Positions 25,510 through 34,854 are shown, counted from the first letter of the stretch. The stretch is DNA of 64,000 bases from Pedococcus aerophilus (GCF_039532215.1 NZ_BAAARN010000001.1:1845942-1909941), one strand, 5' to 3'. The notes: a model not told the origin generated them from the sequence alone. Numbers and translations: made by a program.

Positions 25510-26088
25510 TCAGAAGTCCTGCGGCTGCACCGGCGCTCCGGAGCCGTCGAACAGCGACACGGACTCGATGACGACGTCCTTGCCCAGGCCGGCGTAGAAG
25601 AAGCGCCCCCGGGCGACCGAGGCGGGCAGGTCGCCGGTGGCGGACTCGATGGACGCACCGTTGTCGAGGGTGATCCTGACTGTGCGCGTGCTCAAGGGGA
25701 CCGGACCGTAGGCGTAGAGGAAACCGTCGTCCATCCCACCCGTGGCATAGCGGCCGCCGGACGGACGGTCACTGAAACCGCAGGCGCCGCTCCCCGAGGC
25801 TTCGGGGGCTGTGGTGGCCTCGAGGCACAGGCCCTCGCTGGAGCGGTGCGCCACGAGCTCCACGCCTTCAGGGATGAAGTCGGCCTCGAGCACGTACCGC
25901 GACGCCTCGGGCGTGAGACGATCCGGTGGGCCGGTGTCCGCGTCGCAGGCCGCCAGCAGTCCCGCCCCGGTGACGACGAGCGCACCGGCCAATGGCCGCG
26001 AGACGCGCGGTCGGACATTGGCCCACGGCCCCTGGCGGTCCAGAAGGAACCACCAGGCCGGTGGTCCCGACTTCCTCATTCTCGCCAT
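25510..26088 (-). CDS. Putative lipoprotein of unknown function
   Basis: A 192-residue protein with a long N-terminal leader and a lipobox ending in GAGLLAAC (cysteine near residue 48), predicting attachment to the outer face of the membrane. The mature part has no domain I recognise; it contains paired cysteines (GLCLEA and GACGFSD) and a C-terminal region suggestive of a beta sandwich (TVRITLDNGASIESA). The ATG at 26088 is preceded by a CATCAT hexamer at six bases. It ends convergent with tRNA-Pro. Confidence 0.72.
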   Translation of the reverse strand: MARMRKSGPPAWWFLLDRQGPWANVRPRVSRPLAGALVVTGAGLLAACDADTGPPDRLTPEASRYVLEADFIPEGVELVAHRSSEGLCLEATTAPEASGSGACGFSDRPSGGRYATGGMDDGFLYAYGPVPLSTRTVRITLDNGASIESATGDLPASVARGRFFYAGLGKDVVIESVSLFDGSGAPVQPQDF

Positions 26089-26216
26089 GGCCAGATGATG
26101 CCGGACGACCGGGGCCTCTGAAGGCACAACGACACGCATCGGGTGGCCGGCAGACGGGCCGAACCGTCGGGGTGGGCTGGAGCCCGACACCCGTGGCCCA
26201 GAGCCCCCGAAATCCC

Positions 26217-26597
26217 CTACTCGCTCTTGTTCGACCCAGCGCGACCACTGCGACGGCGTAGCGCCAGCACCGCTGTCCGGAGCAGGACCAGCCGCCACGC
26301 GACGAGGACGGCACCCAGAGCTGCCAGCCCGATCCGCGCCAGGACACCGTCGTTGTTCTGCACGAACCCCGCAGTCAGCGCGCCGGCGACGACGAGCAGC
26401 ACGACGACGTGGATGACCACGGCCCAGCGCAGCGTCCCGATCCGCGGTGGCGGCGTGTGGAACGGCGACTCCGGCCCGGGTGCCTCGGCGAACCTCGACT
26501 CCCACGACTCGCGGGCTAGCTCCCCCTGCGCCGCAACCAGGTTCTTCGCCGGTCGCTGCTCGCCACCGTCATTGCTGCGCGGCTCCCCAAGGCCCAT
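26217..26597 (-). CDS. Small membrane protein of unknown function
   Basis: A 126-residue protein with a polar N-terminal half and two membrane helices (WAVVIHVVVLLVVAGALTAG and the following IGLAALGAVLVAWRLVLLRT), then a basic tail. No family is recognised. The start at 26597 is the most likely because longer versions would run into the upstream reductase gene; there is no good ribosome-binding site, so confidence in the start is modest. Confidence 0.55.
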   Translation of the reverse strand: MGLGEPRSNDGGEQRPAKNLVAAQGELARESWESRFAEAPGPESPFHTPPPRIGTLRWAVVIHVVVLLVVAGALTAGFVQNNDGVLARIGLAALGAVLVAWRLVLLRTAVLALRRRSGRAGSNKSE

Positions 26598-26656
26598 TGT
26601 TCGCACACGCGGGCGCGCGCCACCAGACGCCCCACGGCCGTCGCGTGCGGGGCGGC

Positions 26657-27427
26657 CTACCCTCGCGCGACGTCGTACCTCGCCCACGTGCTGCCGTGGT
26701 CACCCCGGACCAACCCTCGCGGTAGCAGCCGCACGGGCGACCCGCCGGGGTCGAGGCCCGCACCGTCGTTGAACGTCGGCGTCGTCAGTCCTCCGATGAG
26801 GACGGGGAACGTGATGACGTGCACCTCGTCGACCAGACCGTCCCCGATCAGCGCACCGTTGACCCCACCCCCGCCATCGGCAACCACCGCGCGAACTCCG
26901 AGCACGGCATACAAGCGCTCCAGCGCGAGCCTGAGGTCCACCCGCTCGACTCCCGCGACGAGGTGACCGACGCCGAGGTCGCGCAGGCGGCGCAGGTATC
27001 CCGCGGGGGTGGCCTCGCACACCAGGACGAGCAGGGCGGTCTCGTCGTCGCCGGTGTAGGTCCAGTCGACCCTTCCGCGCCCGTCCACGACGACGAACCA
27101 GCGAGGCGCCCGTCGCGGCAGGTGGTCGCGGTGGAGCGAGCCACCATGTGCCGAATCGTCTTGCGACCATGGCGATTCCGCTTCTGTGGCCACGAAGGTG
27201 CCACTGCCCTCGAGGACCACAGTCGGGGCGTGGCGGTCCTCGATCCACGTGCGCCGCTGGTCGACCAGATCCTGCACGTCCGCCGGCCAGGCTGCGCCCC
27301 ACCGTGCGCCGACGTCGGGCTCCAGCAGGCGCTCGCCTGCCGAGAGCGTGATCCGCCCGTCCACGCTGGCCGTGGTCGTGAGGATCACGCGCGGACGAAC
27401 CGCTGGCGTCGCATCGGCATCCGGCAT
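26657..27427 (-). CDS. RibD C-terminal/dihydrofolate reductase-fold reductase
   Basis: A 256-residue protein of the RibD_C group. It starts VRPRVILTTTASVDGRITL, has a nucleotide-binding stretch VVADGGGGVNGALIGDGLVD and ends with DEVHVITFPVLIGGLTTPTF. Relatives reduce pyrimidine intermediates of riboflavin biosynthesis or act as NADPH-dependent reductases of unknown substrate. No riboflavin genes are nearby. The ATG at 27427 is chosen over a GTG seven codons upstream. Confidence 0.85.
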   Translation of the reverse strand: MPDADATPAVRPRVILTTTASVDGRITLSAGERLLEPDVGARWGAAWPADVQDLVDQRRTWIEDRHAPTVVLEGSGTFVATEAESPWSQDDSAHGGSLHRDHLPRRAPRWFVVVDGRGRVDWTYTGDDETALLVLVCEATPAGYLRRLRDLGVGHLVAGVERVDLRLALERLYAVLGVRAVVADGGGGVNGALIGDGLVDEVHVITFPVLIGGLTTPTFNDGAGLDPGGSPVRLLPRGLVRGDHGSTWARYDVARG

Positions 27428-27481
27428 GGGTCGGCATGGTGTCAGCACCCACCGACAGCGCCCCTCGTGCCATCATGCGGC

Positions 27482-28144
27482 GTGCCCGAGACCACCCCGG
27501 ACCTGTTCGCACCCGAGCGCATCCGGGCCGCCTACGACGTGGTCGCCGACTCGTACGCCGCCATGCTCCCCGACACCCGGGCCGAGGCGCCGCTCGACCT
27601 CGCCATGGTCGATGCGTTCGTCGCCGCGGTGACCCACGGTGGCGACGCGAGCGTCCTCGACGCGGGGTGCGGCACCGGCCGGATGAGCCGCTACCTCGCC
27701 GACCGGGGCTGCACCGTCCGTGGCGTCGACCTGTCTCCCGGCATGGTCGCCGCGGCCCGACGGTCCCAGCCCGACCTCGGGTTCGCGGTCGCCTCGCTGA
27801 ACGCCCTGCCGTTCGCCGACGCCGAGTTCGCGGGGGTGCTGCTGTGGTACTCGACGATTCACATCCCTCCCGCCGGCCAGCCCACGATCTTCGCCGAGGC
27901 CGCGCGCGTCCTGCGGCCGGGCGGCCACGTGCTCGTCGCCTTCCAGCGTGGCGAGGGGGTGCGCGAGGTCGTCGGCTACCGGCGCCACGGCCACGACGTC
28001 ACCCTCCACCGACACCTCTTCACCGCCGACGAGGTCGCGAACCACCTCGCGAGCGCGGGGCTCACCGAGGTGGCGCGTATGGAGCGCGCAGCCGTGGGCC
28101 CCGAGCGCGAGGGTCAGTTAGTGGTCCTGGCCCGAGTCGACTGA
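27482..28144 (+). CDS. Class I SAM-dependent methyltransferase
   Basis: A 220-residue methyltransferase with motif I VLDAGCGTGRMSRYLADRG, motif II around VRGVDLSPGMVAAAR and the late EAARVLRPGGHVLVAFQ. It starts DLFAPERIRAAYDVVADSYA, a common opening for small-molecule methyltransferases. The GTG at 27482 follows a CATCAT hexamer. The acceptor is unknown and the neighbours give no clue. Confidence 0.87.
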   Translation: MPETTPDLFAPERIRAAYDVVADSYAAMLPDTRAEAPLDLAMVDAFVAAVTHGGDASVLDAGCGTGRMSRYLADRGCTVRGVDLSPGMVAAARRSQPDLGFAVASLNALPFADAEFAGVLLWYSTIHIPPAGQPTIFAEAARVLRPGGHVLVAFQRGEGVREVVGYRRHGHDVTLHRHLFTADEVANHLASAGLTEVARMERAAVGPEREGQLVVLARVD

Positions 28145-28435
28145 CCCCACCAAGCCGGCTGACCCAGCACAGGTTGCTGCCCGGACCACAGGGTGCAACC
28201 TGCCCCTCCGGCAGCACCTTCTGCTAGCAGGGGTTGCTGCACGAGACGTCGAGCGGGCTGTTCAGAGAGGCGGCGCCAGCTCCATGGCCATGCAGACGCC
28301 GTCCGTCGCGCCCCCACGACCCCAGAAGGGGGCGCCGCCGCAGGCGAGCGGTGGAAGGGAGCTGGACGGCGGTCCGGGACATGGGACGACCCTAGGACGG
28401 ATTCGCTCCGAGCCGCCCTGGCCGGGTACCGTGAG
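28145..28435. other. Intergenic stretch without a recognisable gene
   Basis: About 290 bases with no convincing coding frame. CAGGTTGC (28170-28177) can pair with GCAACCTG (28195-28202), giving a possible terminator for the methyltransferase, and further GCAGCA/TTGCTGC segments near 28210-28241 could form a second hairpin. A possible -10 box TACCGT at 28427-28432 precedes the riboswitch. Confidence 0.5.
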
Positions 28436-28540
28436 GGCTCGAAAGGGAGTAGTCCCCAATCGCCGCGTCGACACACTGACCCCCGGGTCCGGTGCGGTGG
28501 GCCACCAGATCTGATCGGTGGCGGACGAGACTTTCGACCA
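28436..28540 (+). ncRNA. yybP-ykoY manganese riboswitch
   Basis: The leader contains the conserved loop GAAAGGGAGTAG (28441-28452), CGTCGACACACTGACC in the middle and GACGAGACTTTCGACC at the 3' side. P1 is formed by TCGAAAG (28439-28445) with CTTTCGA (28531-28537). This is the pattern of the Mn2+-sensing yybP-ykoY class, and the gene downstream encodes a UPF0016/TMEM165-type manganese exporter, a typical target. A T-rich CATTTTTC follows at 28552-28559 and may belong to the expression platform. Confidence 0.85.
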
Positions 28541-28629
28541 GTACACGAACCCATTTTTCGGACGTGCCTGGTCGAAGGGACGTCCCAGACACGCTCTCCT
28601 CGGCCTGGCGGCTAGGAGACGCATCACCC

Positions 28630-29208
28630 ATGGACGCCTTCCTCTTGAGCACTGCGGTCATCTTCGTGGCCGAGCTCGGCGACAAGAGCCAGCTCATGGC
28701 CATGACCTTCGCGACGCGCTATCGCGTGCGCCAGGTCCTCATCGGCATCACCATCGCCACGGCGATCGTCCACCTCGCCTCGGTGGGCATCGGGGCGTGG
28801 GTCGGCAACTCGTTCGCGGACAAGCAGTGGATCATCTCCATCGTCGCGGGGGTGGCCTTCCTCGTCTTCGCGGCCTGGACCCTGCGCGGCGACGAGCTGA
28901 CCGAGGACGAGGCCGACAAGGCCCGACGCAGCACCGGCAAGGCGATCATCGCGGTCGGCATCGCCTTCTTCCTCGCCGAGCTCGGTGACAAGACCATGCT
29001 CGCCACCATCACCCTTGCCACCCAGGAGGGTTGGCTCGGCACCTGGATCGGCAGCACCGTCGGCATGGTCGCGGCCGACGCCCTGGCGATCGGTGTCGGC
29101 GCGGTCCTCGGCAAGAAGCTCCCCGAGCGCGTCATCAAGATCGGCGCGGCGGTGGCGTTCCTCGTGTTCGGCCTGATCCTGATCGCCGAGGGCCTCGGCT
29201 GGTTCTGA
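28630..29208 (+). CDS. UPF0016/TMEM165-family Mn2+ exporter
   Basis: A 192-residue, six-helix membrane protein with the two signature repeats of the family: VAELGDKSQLMAMTFATRYR near the start and LAELGDKTMLATITLATQEG in the second half (E-x-G-D-K/R-S/T). Bacterial members export manganese and protect against its excess. Expression is likely switched on by Mn2+ through the riboswitch directly upstream. The ATG at 28630 begins MDAFLLSTAVIFVAELGD. Confidence 0.93.
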   Translation: MDAFLLSTAVIFVAELGDKSQLMAMTFATRYRVRQVLIGITIATAIVHLASVGIGAWVGNSFADKQWIISIVAGVAFLVFAAWTLRGDELTEDEADKARRSTGKAIIAVGIAFFLAELGDKTMLATITLATQEGWLGTWIGSTVGMVAADALAIGVGAVLGKKLPERVIKIGAAVAFLVFGLILIAEGLGWF

Positions 29209-29216
29209 GCCCGCCG

Positions 29217-32200
29217 TCAGGCGGCTGCGACCTCGACACCCTCGGGCACGACGAACCCTTCGGCCCCCAGGAGCTCCAGGAACTCCTCCGCGGGGATCGG
29301 GTGCCCGAGGTGGTGGCCCTGCGCCAGGTCGACGCCTTCGAGGGCCAGCACATCGAGGACGGCCGGGCTGCTCACGTACTCCGCGACGGTCCGCTTGCCG
29401 AGCTCGTGGGCGACCCGGACGACGGACGCCACGATGGCGCGGTCGGTGGGGTCGACGTCGCACCGGGCGACGAACTCGCCGTCGATCTTCACGTAGTCGA
29501 AGGGCAGGTGCTTGAGGTAGGAGAACGAGCCGAACCCGGCGCCGAAGTCGTCCAGCGCGAACCGGCATCCCTCCTCAGCGAGCCGCTCGGCGAAGACGCG
29601 GGCAGCCACGAGGTCGGGCACGATCGCCGTCTCGGTGATCTCCAGGACCAGCCCGCGCCCGTCGGCGCCGGACCTCAGGAGGGCGGCCTGCACGACCTCC
29701 TCGATCTGGGGGTCGCCGACCGACCGGCCGGAGAGGTTCACCGAGAGCTCGAAGTCCGGGTGCACCGCCTGGAACCGCTGGAGCAGCGGGATCGACCGCT
29801 CGAGGACCCACCGGTCGATGGCCAGCACGAGGCCGGACTTCTCGGCCTGCTGGAGGTACTCACCCGGGGGCAGCGCGTCCCGGCCCTGGCCGAGGCGCAG
29901 CAGCACCTCACCACCGGTGACGCATCCGCGGGCGATGTCCCAGATCGGCTGCAGGTGCAGGCTGAACTCGTCGTTGGCGATGGCGGTCTCGATGCGCTGG
30001 CTCCAGCCCAGCGTCGAGGAGGTGGGTGCTTCCGCGGACTCGCCGGACGTCAGCACGGCCCAGCCGTCGCGGCCGCCCTGCTTCGCCTGGTACATCAGCG
30101 CGTCGGCGCTGGTGAGCAGCTCCTCGGCGCTCTCGAGCCCGGCTTCCTCCCCGCCGATGACGACGGCACCCACGCTCGCGGTCACGGCATCTGCTGCCGC
30201 CCCGAGGGCGGTGCTGTGCGCGCGGACCGCGGTGACGAGGTGCTCCGCGACGAGCTCGGTGCCGGCGCGGTCGGTCTCCAGCAGCAGGACCGCGAACTCG
30301 TCGCCACCCAGTCGCGCCACGACGTCGGTGCTCCGCACGCTCTGGCGCAGGACCTCGGCCAACGACGCGAGGAGGACGTCACCGGCGGCGTGGCCGAGGG
30401 TGTCGTTGACCTCCTTGAAGTGGTCCAGGTCGATGAGGAGCAGGGCCCCGCGGGCTCCATACCGGCGGCAGAAGTCGAGGTGGCGGTCGAGCTCGACCGA
30501 GAAGCGGCGGCGGTTGGCCAGCCCCGTCAACGGGTCGTGGTCGGCGAGGTGGGCGAGCTGCTGCTCGTAGGTGTGCCGCTCCGAGACGTCGGCGACGTTG
30601 ACGAGGAGCTCGTCCTCCTCGGGCGAGCCGCCACCGGCGAGGACCGTGCTCGAGAGGTTGAGGTGGACCTCGACGTCCAGCGGCGTGGTCACGGTCCAGT
30701 CGGTGCGAGCGCCCGCCTCGCGCGTCGTGCACGCGAGCAGGGTCGGTATGCGGTCGTCGTCGACCGCGCCGAGGGTCGCCAACGGGGCCCCCACGAGCTG
30801 GGTCTCCGTGCGACCGAGGAGCAGGCACAGTGAGGGGTTGACCTGGCGGACGATGCCGTCGCGGCCGAGGACGGCGATGCCGTGCGGTGCGTCGACGAAC
30901 AGCCGCTGGATGCGGTCGTGGCTGGCGCGGAGCAGGCGCTCGCGCTCGCGGTCCCGGCTGACGTCGCGCGCCATGATCAGGGCGGCGCCCGAGGTGGTCG
31001 TGGTGCCCGGAAGGGGGCTGACCCAGACCTCGTGCTCGGCCCCGGACTGCGGTGCGATCAGCTCGACGACGCCGTCGCGGCCCTCGAGGGCACCGTCGAT
31101 GAGCGGCTTGAGCAGGGCGAAGCTCCTCGGGGTGAATGCCTCGGAGACGTCCCGGCCGGCTGCCGTGGCCAGACCCTGCCTACGGGCACCGCCGCCGGTG
31201 GAAAGCGACACCTCGAGGGTGCGGTCGAGGACGAGGACAGCGGTGTCGGGGAGGTGGTCCATCGACAGGCGCCAGAGGGCCTGCGCCTCCTTGAGCTCGC
31301 GGCGCATCTCGACGGCGGCGGTCGTGTCGACGGCGACCCCGAGGTACCCGGTCACCTCGCCGGCCTCCGAACGCAGCTCGGTCACGGCCAGGCGGACGGT
31401 GATGCGCCGACCGTCCTTGCGGACGTAGGTCCACTCGCGGCTGGGCATGTGGTTCTCGGCGAGGGTGGCGAACACGGCGATGCCGGGCTCGACGCCGAGC
31501 TGGGAGGCGGCCAGCGCCACCTCGCCCTCGTCGTGGATCAGCTCGTGCGCCTTGCGGCCCACGGCGTCGGCAGCGTCGTACTTGAGCATGTCCTCGGCGC
31601 CGACGTTGAAGTTGGTGATGACGCCGTCGGCATCGGTGCTGATGATGCTCGTCAGGCTGGCGCCACCCATGATGGCGCGCAGCTGGGCGGCGGCCTCGCG
31701 CTCGGCGCGGTTCTGCGCCGTGAGGCCGCGCACCACGCCCTGGATGACGGGGGCGGCGAGCAGGGCCACGGCGGCCCAGAGGACAGCGGGGCGCCACTCC
31801 ACGGGGACGTCCTGCCCGGGCCCGGCCACGAGGTTGGTCGCCAGGGACGGTCCGACGAACGCGAGCACGGAGAGCGCGGCGGCGATCGCGAGGTCACCGA
31901 GCGTGCCGAAGAGCGCGAGCCAGACGATCGGGACGGCGATCAACGGCCCGACGCCGGAGATGGCCCCACCGAGGGCGTCGCGCAGGAAGATGACGGACAC
32001 CATGACGAGCAGCGGTGCGGTGGGGTCGACCCAGGACCGCCGGCGACGCCGCACGGTCAGCCAGCCCAGGCCGAGCCCGCCCGCGAGCAGCGCCAGGGAG
32101 AAGATTGCCCCCGTGTTCAGCTGCGCGGACGGCAGCAGCGTGGCTGCCAACGCGCCGACCACGAGGATGCCGAAGGCCAGCCCCTCGTTCCTGCGCGGCC

Positions 32201-32261
32201 GGGCCCCGGTGGCGGACCTCGCCAGGTGGCGCCCGTTCTGCTGAAGCTCGAGCACGCTCAT
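29217..32261 (-). CDS. Membrane PAS-GGDEF-EAL protein (c-di-GMP turnover)
   Basis: A 1014-residue signalling protein. The first 170 residues carry membrane helices, followed by PAS-type sensor segments (around residues 190-310, 320-440 and 450-570), a GGDEF domain with intact LGGDEF and an inhibitory RxxD (RSTD) five residues before it, and an EAL domain. The EAL signature reads EVL, but the glutamate and the later catalytic set are kept (SVNLSGRS, LEITET, LDDFGAGFGSF, KIDGEFV, VAEYV, AQGHHLGHP). It could both make and break c-di-GMP. Its ATG overlaps the stop of the 2H-family gene. Confidence 0.92.
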   Translation of the reverse strand: MSVLELQQNGRHLARSATGARPRRNEGLAFGILVVGALAATLLPSAQLNTGAIFSLALLAGGLGLGWLTVRRRRRSWVDPTAPLLVMVSVIFLRDALGGAISGVGPLIAVPIVWLALFGTLGDLAIAAALSVLAFVGPSLATNLVAGPGQDVPVEWRPAVLWAAVALLAAPVIQGVVRGLTAQNRAEREAAAQLRAIMGGASLTSIISTDADGVITNFNVGAEDMLKYDAADAVGRKAHELIHDEGEVALAASQLGVEPGIAVFATLAENHMPSREWTYVRKDGRRITVRLAVTELRSEAGEVTGYLGVAVDTTAAVEMRRELKEAQALWRLSMDHLPDTAVLVLDRTLEVSLSTGGGARRQGLATAAGRDVSEAFTPRSFALLKPLIDGALEGRDGVVELIAPQSGAEHEVWVSPLPGTTTTSGAALIMARDVSRDRERERLLRASHDRIQRLFVDAPHGIAVLGRDGIVRQVNPSLCLLLGRTETQLVGAPLATLGAVDDDRIPTLLACTTREAGARTDWTVTTPLDVEVHLNLSSTVLAGGGSPEEDELLVNVADVSERHTYEQQLAHLADHDPLTGLANRRRFSVELDRHLDFCRRYGARGALLLIDLDHFKEVNDTLGHAAGDVLLASLAEVLRQSVRSTDVVARLGGDEFAVLLLETDRAGTELVAEHLVTAVRAHSTALGAAADAVTASVGAVVIGGEEAGLESAEELLTSADALMYQAKQGGRDGWAVLTSGESAEAPTSSTLGWSQRIETAIANDEFSLHLQPIWDIARGCVTGGEVLLRLGQGRDALPPGEYLQQAEKSGLVLAIDRWVLERSIPLLQRFQAVHPDFELSVNLSGRSVGDPQIEEVVQAALLRSGADGRGLVLEITETAIVPDLVAARVFAERLAEEGCRFALDDFGAGFGSFSYLKHLPFDYVKIDGEFVARCDVDPTDRAIVASVVRVAHELGKRTVAEYVSSPAVLDVLALEGVDLAQGHHLGHPIPAEEFLELLGAEGFVVPEGVEVAAA

Positions 32262-32839
32262 GGTGCCTGCGTCCCCACCGGGATCTGGATGAGGGCGTGG
32301 ATGTCGGCGGCGGAGTCGGCTCCCGAGTGGGCCCAGCTCGGCTTCAGCAGGACGAGGTCGGGCATGACCCAGCGCGGTCCGGTGTAGCCCTCGAGGGCGG
32401 CGACGAGGCGTTCGAGGTACGGCAGCGAGGTTTCCGGGGTCACCGTGCCGACGGGCACCTGCGCCTTGAACCGTCGCCGGTCGACGTGCAGACCGAGGGC
32501 CTGGACGATCTCCGGGATGGACCGGGCGATGGACACGAGCCGGTCCACGTCACCGGCGAGCGGCGTCGAGACGGACAGGTCGCCGGGCGCGACGAGCGCG
32601 AGGCAGCCGGCCATCTGCAGGCGCGGCGGGGGCGACCATCCCTTCGCTGCCTCGTTGAGGTGCTCGACGAGGCGCGCCGCGTCGGCGCGGGCGAGGTTGC
32701 CGAAGCTCGTGACGTGCACGTGCATGTCGTCGACGGAGACCGGCGAGAACTCCTCGGGCCGCCCCGGCACGGAGCGGACGAGGTCGACGAGCTCCTCGAC
32801 CGCCTCGCGAGGCGGGAAGAACGCCGCGTGCAGCAGCAC
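32258..32839 (-). CDS. 2'-5' RNA ligase-like (2H phosphoesterase) protein, second motif degenerate
   Basis: A 193-residue protein with the fold of LigT/2H phosphoesterases. The first H-x-T motif is present (MHVHVTSFG), but the second, expected in the form F-x-P-H-x-T, reads RRFKAQVPVGTV, so the second catalytic histidine is missing. GTG start at 32839 with GGAAGGAG nine bases upstream. It is translationally coupled to the c-di-GMP enzyme, which hints at a link to nucleotide signalling, perhaps as a binding protein; that is inference. Confidence 0.72.
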   Translation of the reverse strand: MLLHAAFFPPREAVEELVDLVRSVPGRPEEFSPVSVDDMHVHVTSFGNLARADAARLVEHLNEAAKGWSPPPRLQMAGCLALVAPGDLSVSTPLAGDVDRLVSIARSIPEIVQALGLHVDRRRFKAQVPVGTVTPETSLPYLERLVAALEGYTGPRWVMPDLVLLKPSWAHSGADSAADIHALIQIPVGTQAP

Positions 32840-33019
32840 GGGACCACTCTCCTTCCATCTCTGCGGGACCCGGGGACTCGGTTGCCGATGATAGGCACGC
32901 GGTGCGGTGGTCCAGGGCCGTTTGGCTGCTCGGCGGCGCAGACCCGGCCGATCGGATGAGGCGTATGGAGCGCGGGTTGCCGTGCCGACCCGTCTGTGGC
33001 AGCCGCCTGTCACCGCGCA

Positions 33020-33025
33020 TAGGGT
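33020..33025 (+). promoter_or_regulatory. -10 hexamer of the mycothiol dehydrogenase operon
   Basis: TAGGGT lies six bases before the ATG at 33032, suggesting a leaderless transcript. Confidence 0.5.
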
Positions 33026-33031
33026 CGGTGC

Positions 33032-34117
33032 ATGCCACAGACCGTCAAGGGCGTCATCGCCCGCAGCAAGGGTGCCGACGTCGAGCTCGTCGACATCATC
33101 GTGCCCGACCCGGGCCCCGGTGAGGCCGTCGTCCAGATTCAGTCGTGCGGGGTGTGCCACACCGACCTGCACTACCGCGAGGGCGGGATCAACGACGAGT
33201 TCCCGTTCCTGCTCGGCCACGAGGCCGCGGGTGTCGTCGAGGCCGTCGGCGAGGGCGTCACGGACGTCGCCCCCGGCGACTTCGTGATCCTCAACTGGCG
33301 CGCCGTCTGCGGCCAGTGCCGCGCGTGCGCCAAGGGCAAGCCCTGGTACTGCTTCAACACCCACAACGCGAAGCAGAAGATGACGCTCGAGGACGGCACC
33401 GAGCTGTCCCCGGCGCTCGGCATCGGTGCCTTCATCGAGAAGACCCTCGTGGCCGCCGGCCAGTGCACCAAGGTCGACGCCGAGGCGGACGCCGCCGCGG
33501 TGGGCCTCCTGGGCTGCGGCGTGATGGCCGGCTTCGGTGCCGCCGTCAACACCGGCGGCGTGGGCCGGGGCGACTCCATCGCCGTCATCGGCTGCGGCGG
33601 GGTCGGCAACGCCGCCATCGCCGGCGCCGCGGTGGCCGGTGCGACGACGATCATCGCCGTCGACGTCGACGACCGGAAGCTCGAGGGCGCTCGCGCCTTC
33701 GGTGCCACCCACACCGTGAACGGCAAGGACGAGGACGTCGTCCAGCGCATCCGCGAGCTCACCGGTGGCTTCGGTGCCGACGTGGTCGTCGAGGCGGTCG
33801 GTCGTCCCGAGACCTACGAGCAGGCCTTCTACGCCCGTGACCTCGCCGGCACCGTCGTCCTCGTGGGGGTGCCCACCCCCGACAAGCAGGTCACCCTGCC
33901 CATGATCGAGATCTTCGGTCGCGGCGGTGCCCTCAAGTCGAGCTGGTACGGCGACTGCCTCCCGTCGCGCGACTTCCCGATGCTCGTCGACCTCTACCGC
34001 CAGGGTCGCTTCGACCTCGACGCCTTCGTGTCCGAACGCATCGGCCTGGGCGACATCGAGGGAGCGTTCCACAAGATGGAGCGCGGCGAGGTCCTCCGCT
34101 CGGTCGTGGTCCTGTGA
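33032..34117 (+). CDS. mscR: S-(hydroxymethyl)mycothiol dehydrogenase (zinc alcohol dehydrogenase family)
   Basis: A 361-residue zinc-dependent dehydrogenase. [19 protein letters not shown] carries the catalytic cysteine, [17 protein letters not shown] the conserved His-Glu, [17 protein letters not shown] the structural zinc cysteines and [20 protein letters not shown] the NAD-binding turn. The sequence fits mycothiol-dependent formaldehyde dehydrogenases, which oxidise the formaldehyde-mycothiol adduct and also reduce S-nitrosomycothiol. It is coupled by GTGA to an MBL-fold hydrolase, the same pairing as mscR (Rv2259) with Rv2260. Confidence 0.9.
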   Translation: MPQTVKGVIARSKGADVELVDIIVPDPGPGEAVVQIQSCGVCHTDLHYREGGINDEFPFLLGHEAAGVVEAVGEGVTDVAPGDFVILNWRAVCGQCRACAKGKPWYCFNTHNAKQKMTLEDGTELSPALGIGAFIEKTLVAAGQCTKVDAEADAAAVGLLGCGVMAGFGAAVNTGGVGRGDSIAVIGCGGVGNAAIAGAAVAGATTIIAVDVDDRKLEGARAFGATHTVNGKDEDVVQRIRELTGGFGADVVVEAVGRPETYEQAFYARDLAGTVVLVGVPTPDKQVTLPMIEIFGRGGALKSSWYGDCLPSRDFPMLVDLYRQGRFDLDAFVSERIGLGDIEGAFHKMERGEVLRSVVVL

Positions 34118-34791
34118 GCGGGTCGAGCGACTCGGGTATGCCGTCGATCGCCCCGTCTGCGGGGGGCGTACGGGTCGAGCGGCTGGTGACGTCGGGGCAG
34201 TTCGAGCTCGACGGCGGCAGCTGGGACGTCGACAACAACGTCTGGGTCGTCGGCGACGACAAGGAGTGCGTCGTCATCGACGCCGCCCACGACGGCCGCG
34301 CGATCGTGAAGTCGATCGACCGTGAGCGCAAGGTCGTCGGCGTCATCTCCACGCACGCCCACAACGACCACATCAACGCGGTCGGTGAGGTCTGCGACGG
34401 CACGCGCGCGCCGGCATACCTCCACCCGGCGGACCGGATGCTCTGGGACGAGCTCTACCCCGTCACCCCGGACCATGAGCTGGCCGACGGCCAGGTCATC
34501 TCCGTCGGTGACGTCGAGCTCCACGTCATCCACACGCCCGGGCACACCCCGGGCTCGTGCTGCCTCTACGCCCCGGCCCTCGGCGTCCTCTTCACCGGCG
34601 ACACGTTGTTCAAGGGTGGACCGGGCGCGACCGGCCGTTCCTACAGCGACTTCGGCACGATCATCGAGTCGATCCGCGACAAGGTCCTGACGCTGCCCGA
34701 CGAGACCGTCGTGCTCACCGGTCACGGTGACTCGACCGTCATCGGTGCCGAGGCGCCGCACCTGCAGGAGTGGGTCGACCGCGGCCACTGA
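34114..34791 (+). CDS. Metallo-beta-lactamase-fold hydrolase paired with mscR
   Basis: A 225-residue MBL-fold protein with the zinc motif [42 protein letters not shown] and the final histidine in VLTGHGDST. The GTG start overlaps the mscR stop. The fixed pairing suggests that it hydrolyses the S-formylmycothiol made by MscR, releasing formate and regenerating mycothiol, in the way glyoxalase II-type enzymes act on glutathione esters; this is inference. A terminator follows. Confidence 0.87.
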   Translation: MSGSSDSGMPSIAPSAGGVRVERLVTSGQFELDGGSWDVDNNVWVVGDDKECVVIDAAHDGRAIVKSIDRERKVVGVISTHAHNDHINAVGEVCDGTRAPAYLHPADRMLWDELYPVTPDHELADGQVISVGDVELHVIHTPGHTPGSCCLYAPALGVLFTGDTLFKGGPGATGRSYSDFGTIIESIRDKVLTLPDETVVLTGHGDSTVIGAEAPHLQEWVDRGH

Positions 34792-34812
34792 GCCGCGTCA
34801 ACCGAGCCATCG

Positions 34813-34848
34813 GATCCCGGCGGGTCGCTTCGGCGGCCCGTCGGGATC
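34813..34848. terminator. Bidirectional terminator hairpin
   Basis: GATCCCGGCGGGTCGC (34813-34828) pairs with GCGGCCCGTCGGGATC (34833-34848) through a TTCG loop with two wobble pairs, between the convergent stops at 34791 and 34855. Confidence 0.85.
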
Positions 34849-34854
34849 GTCGTT

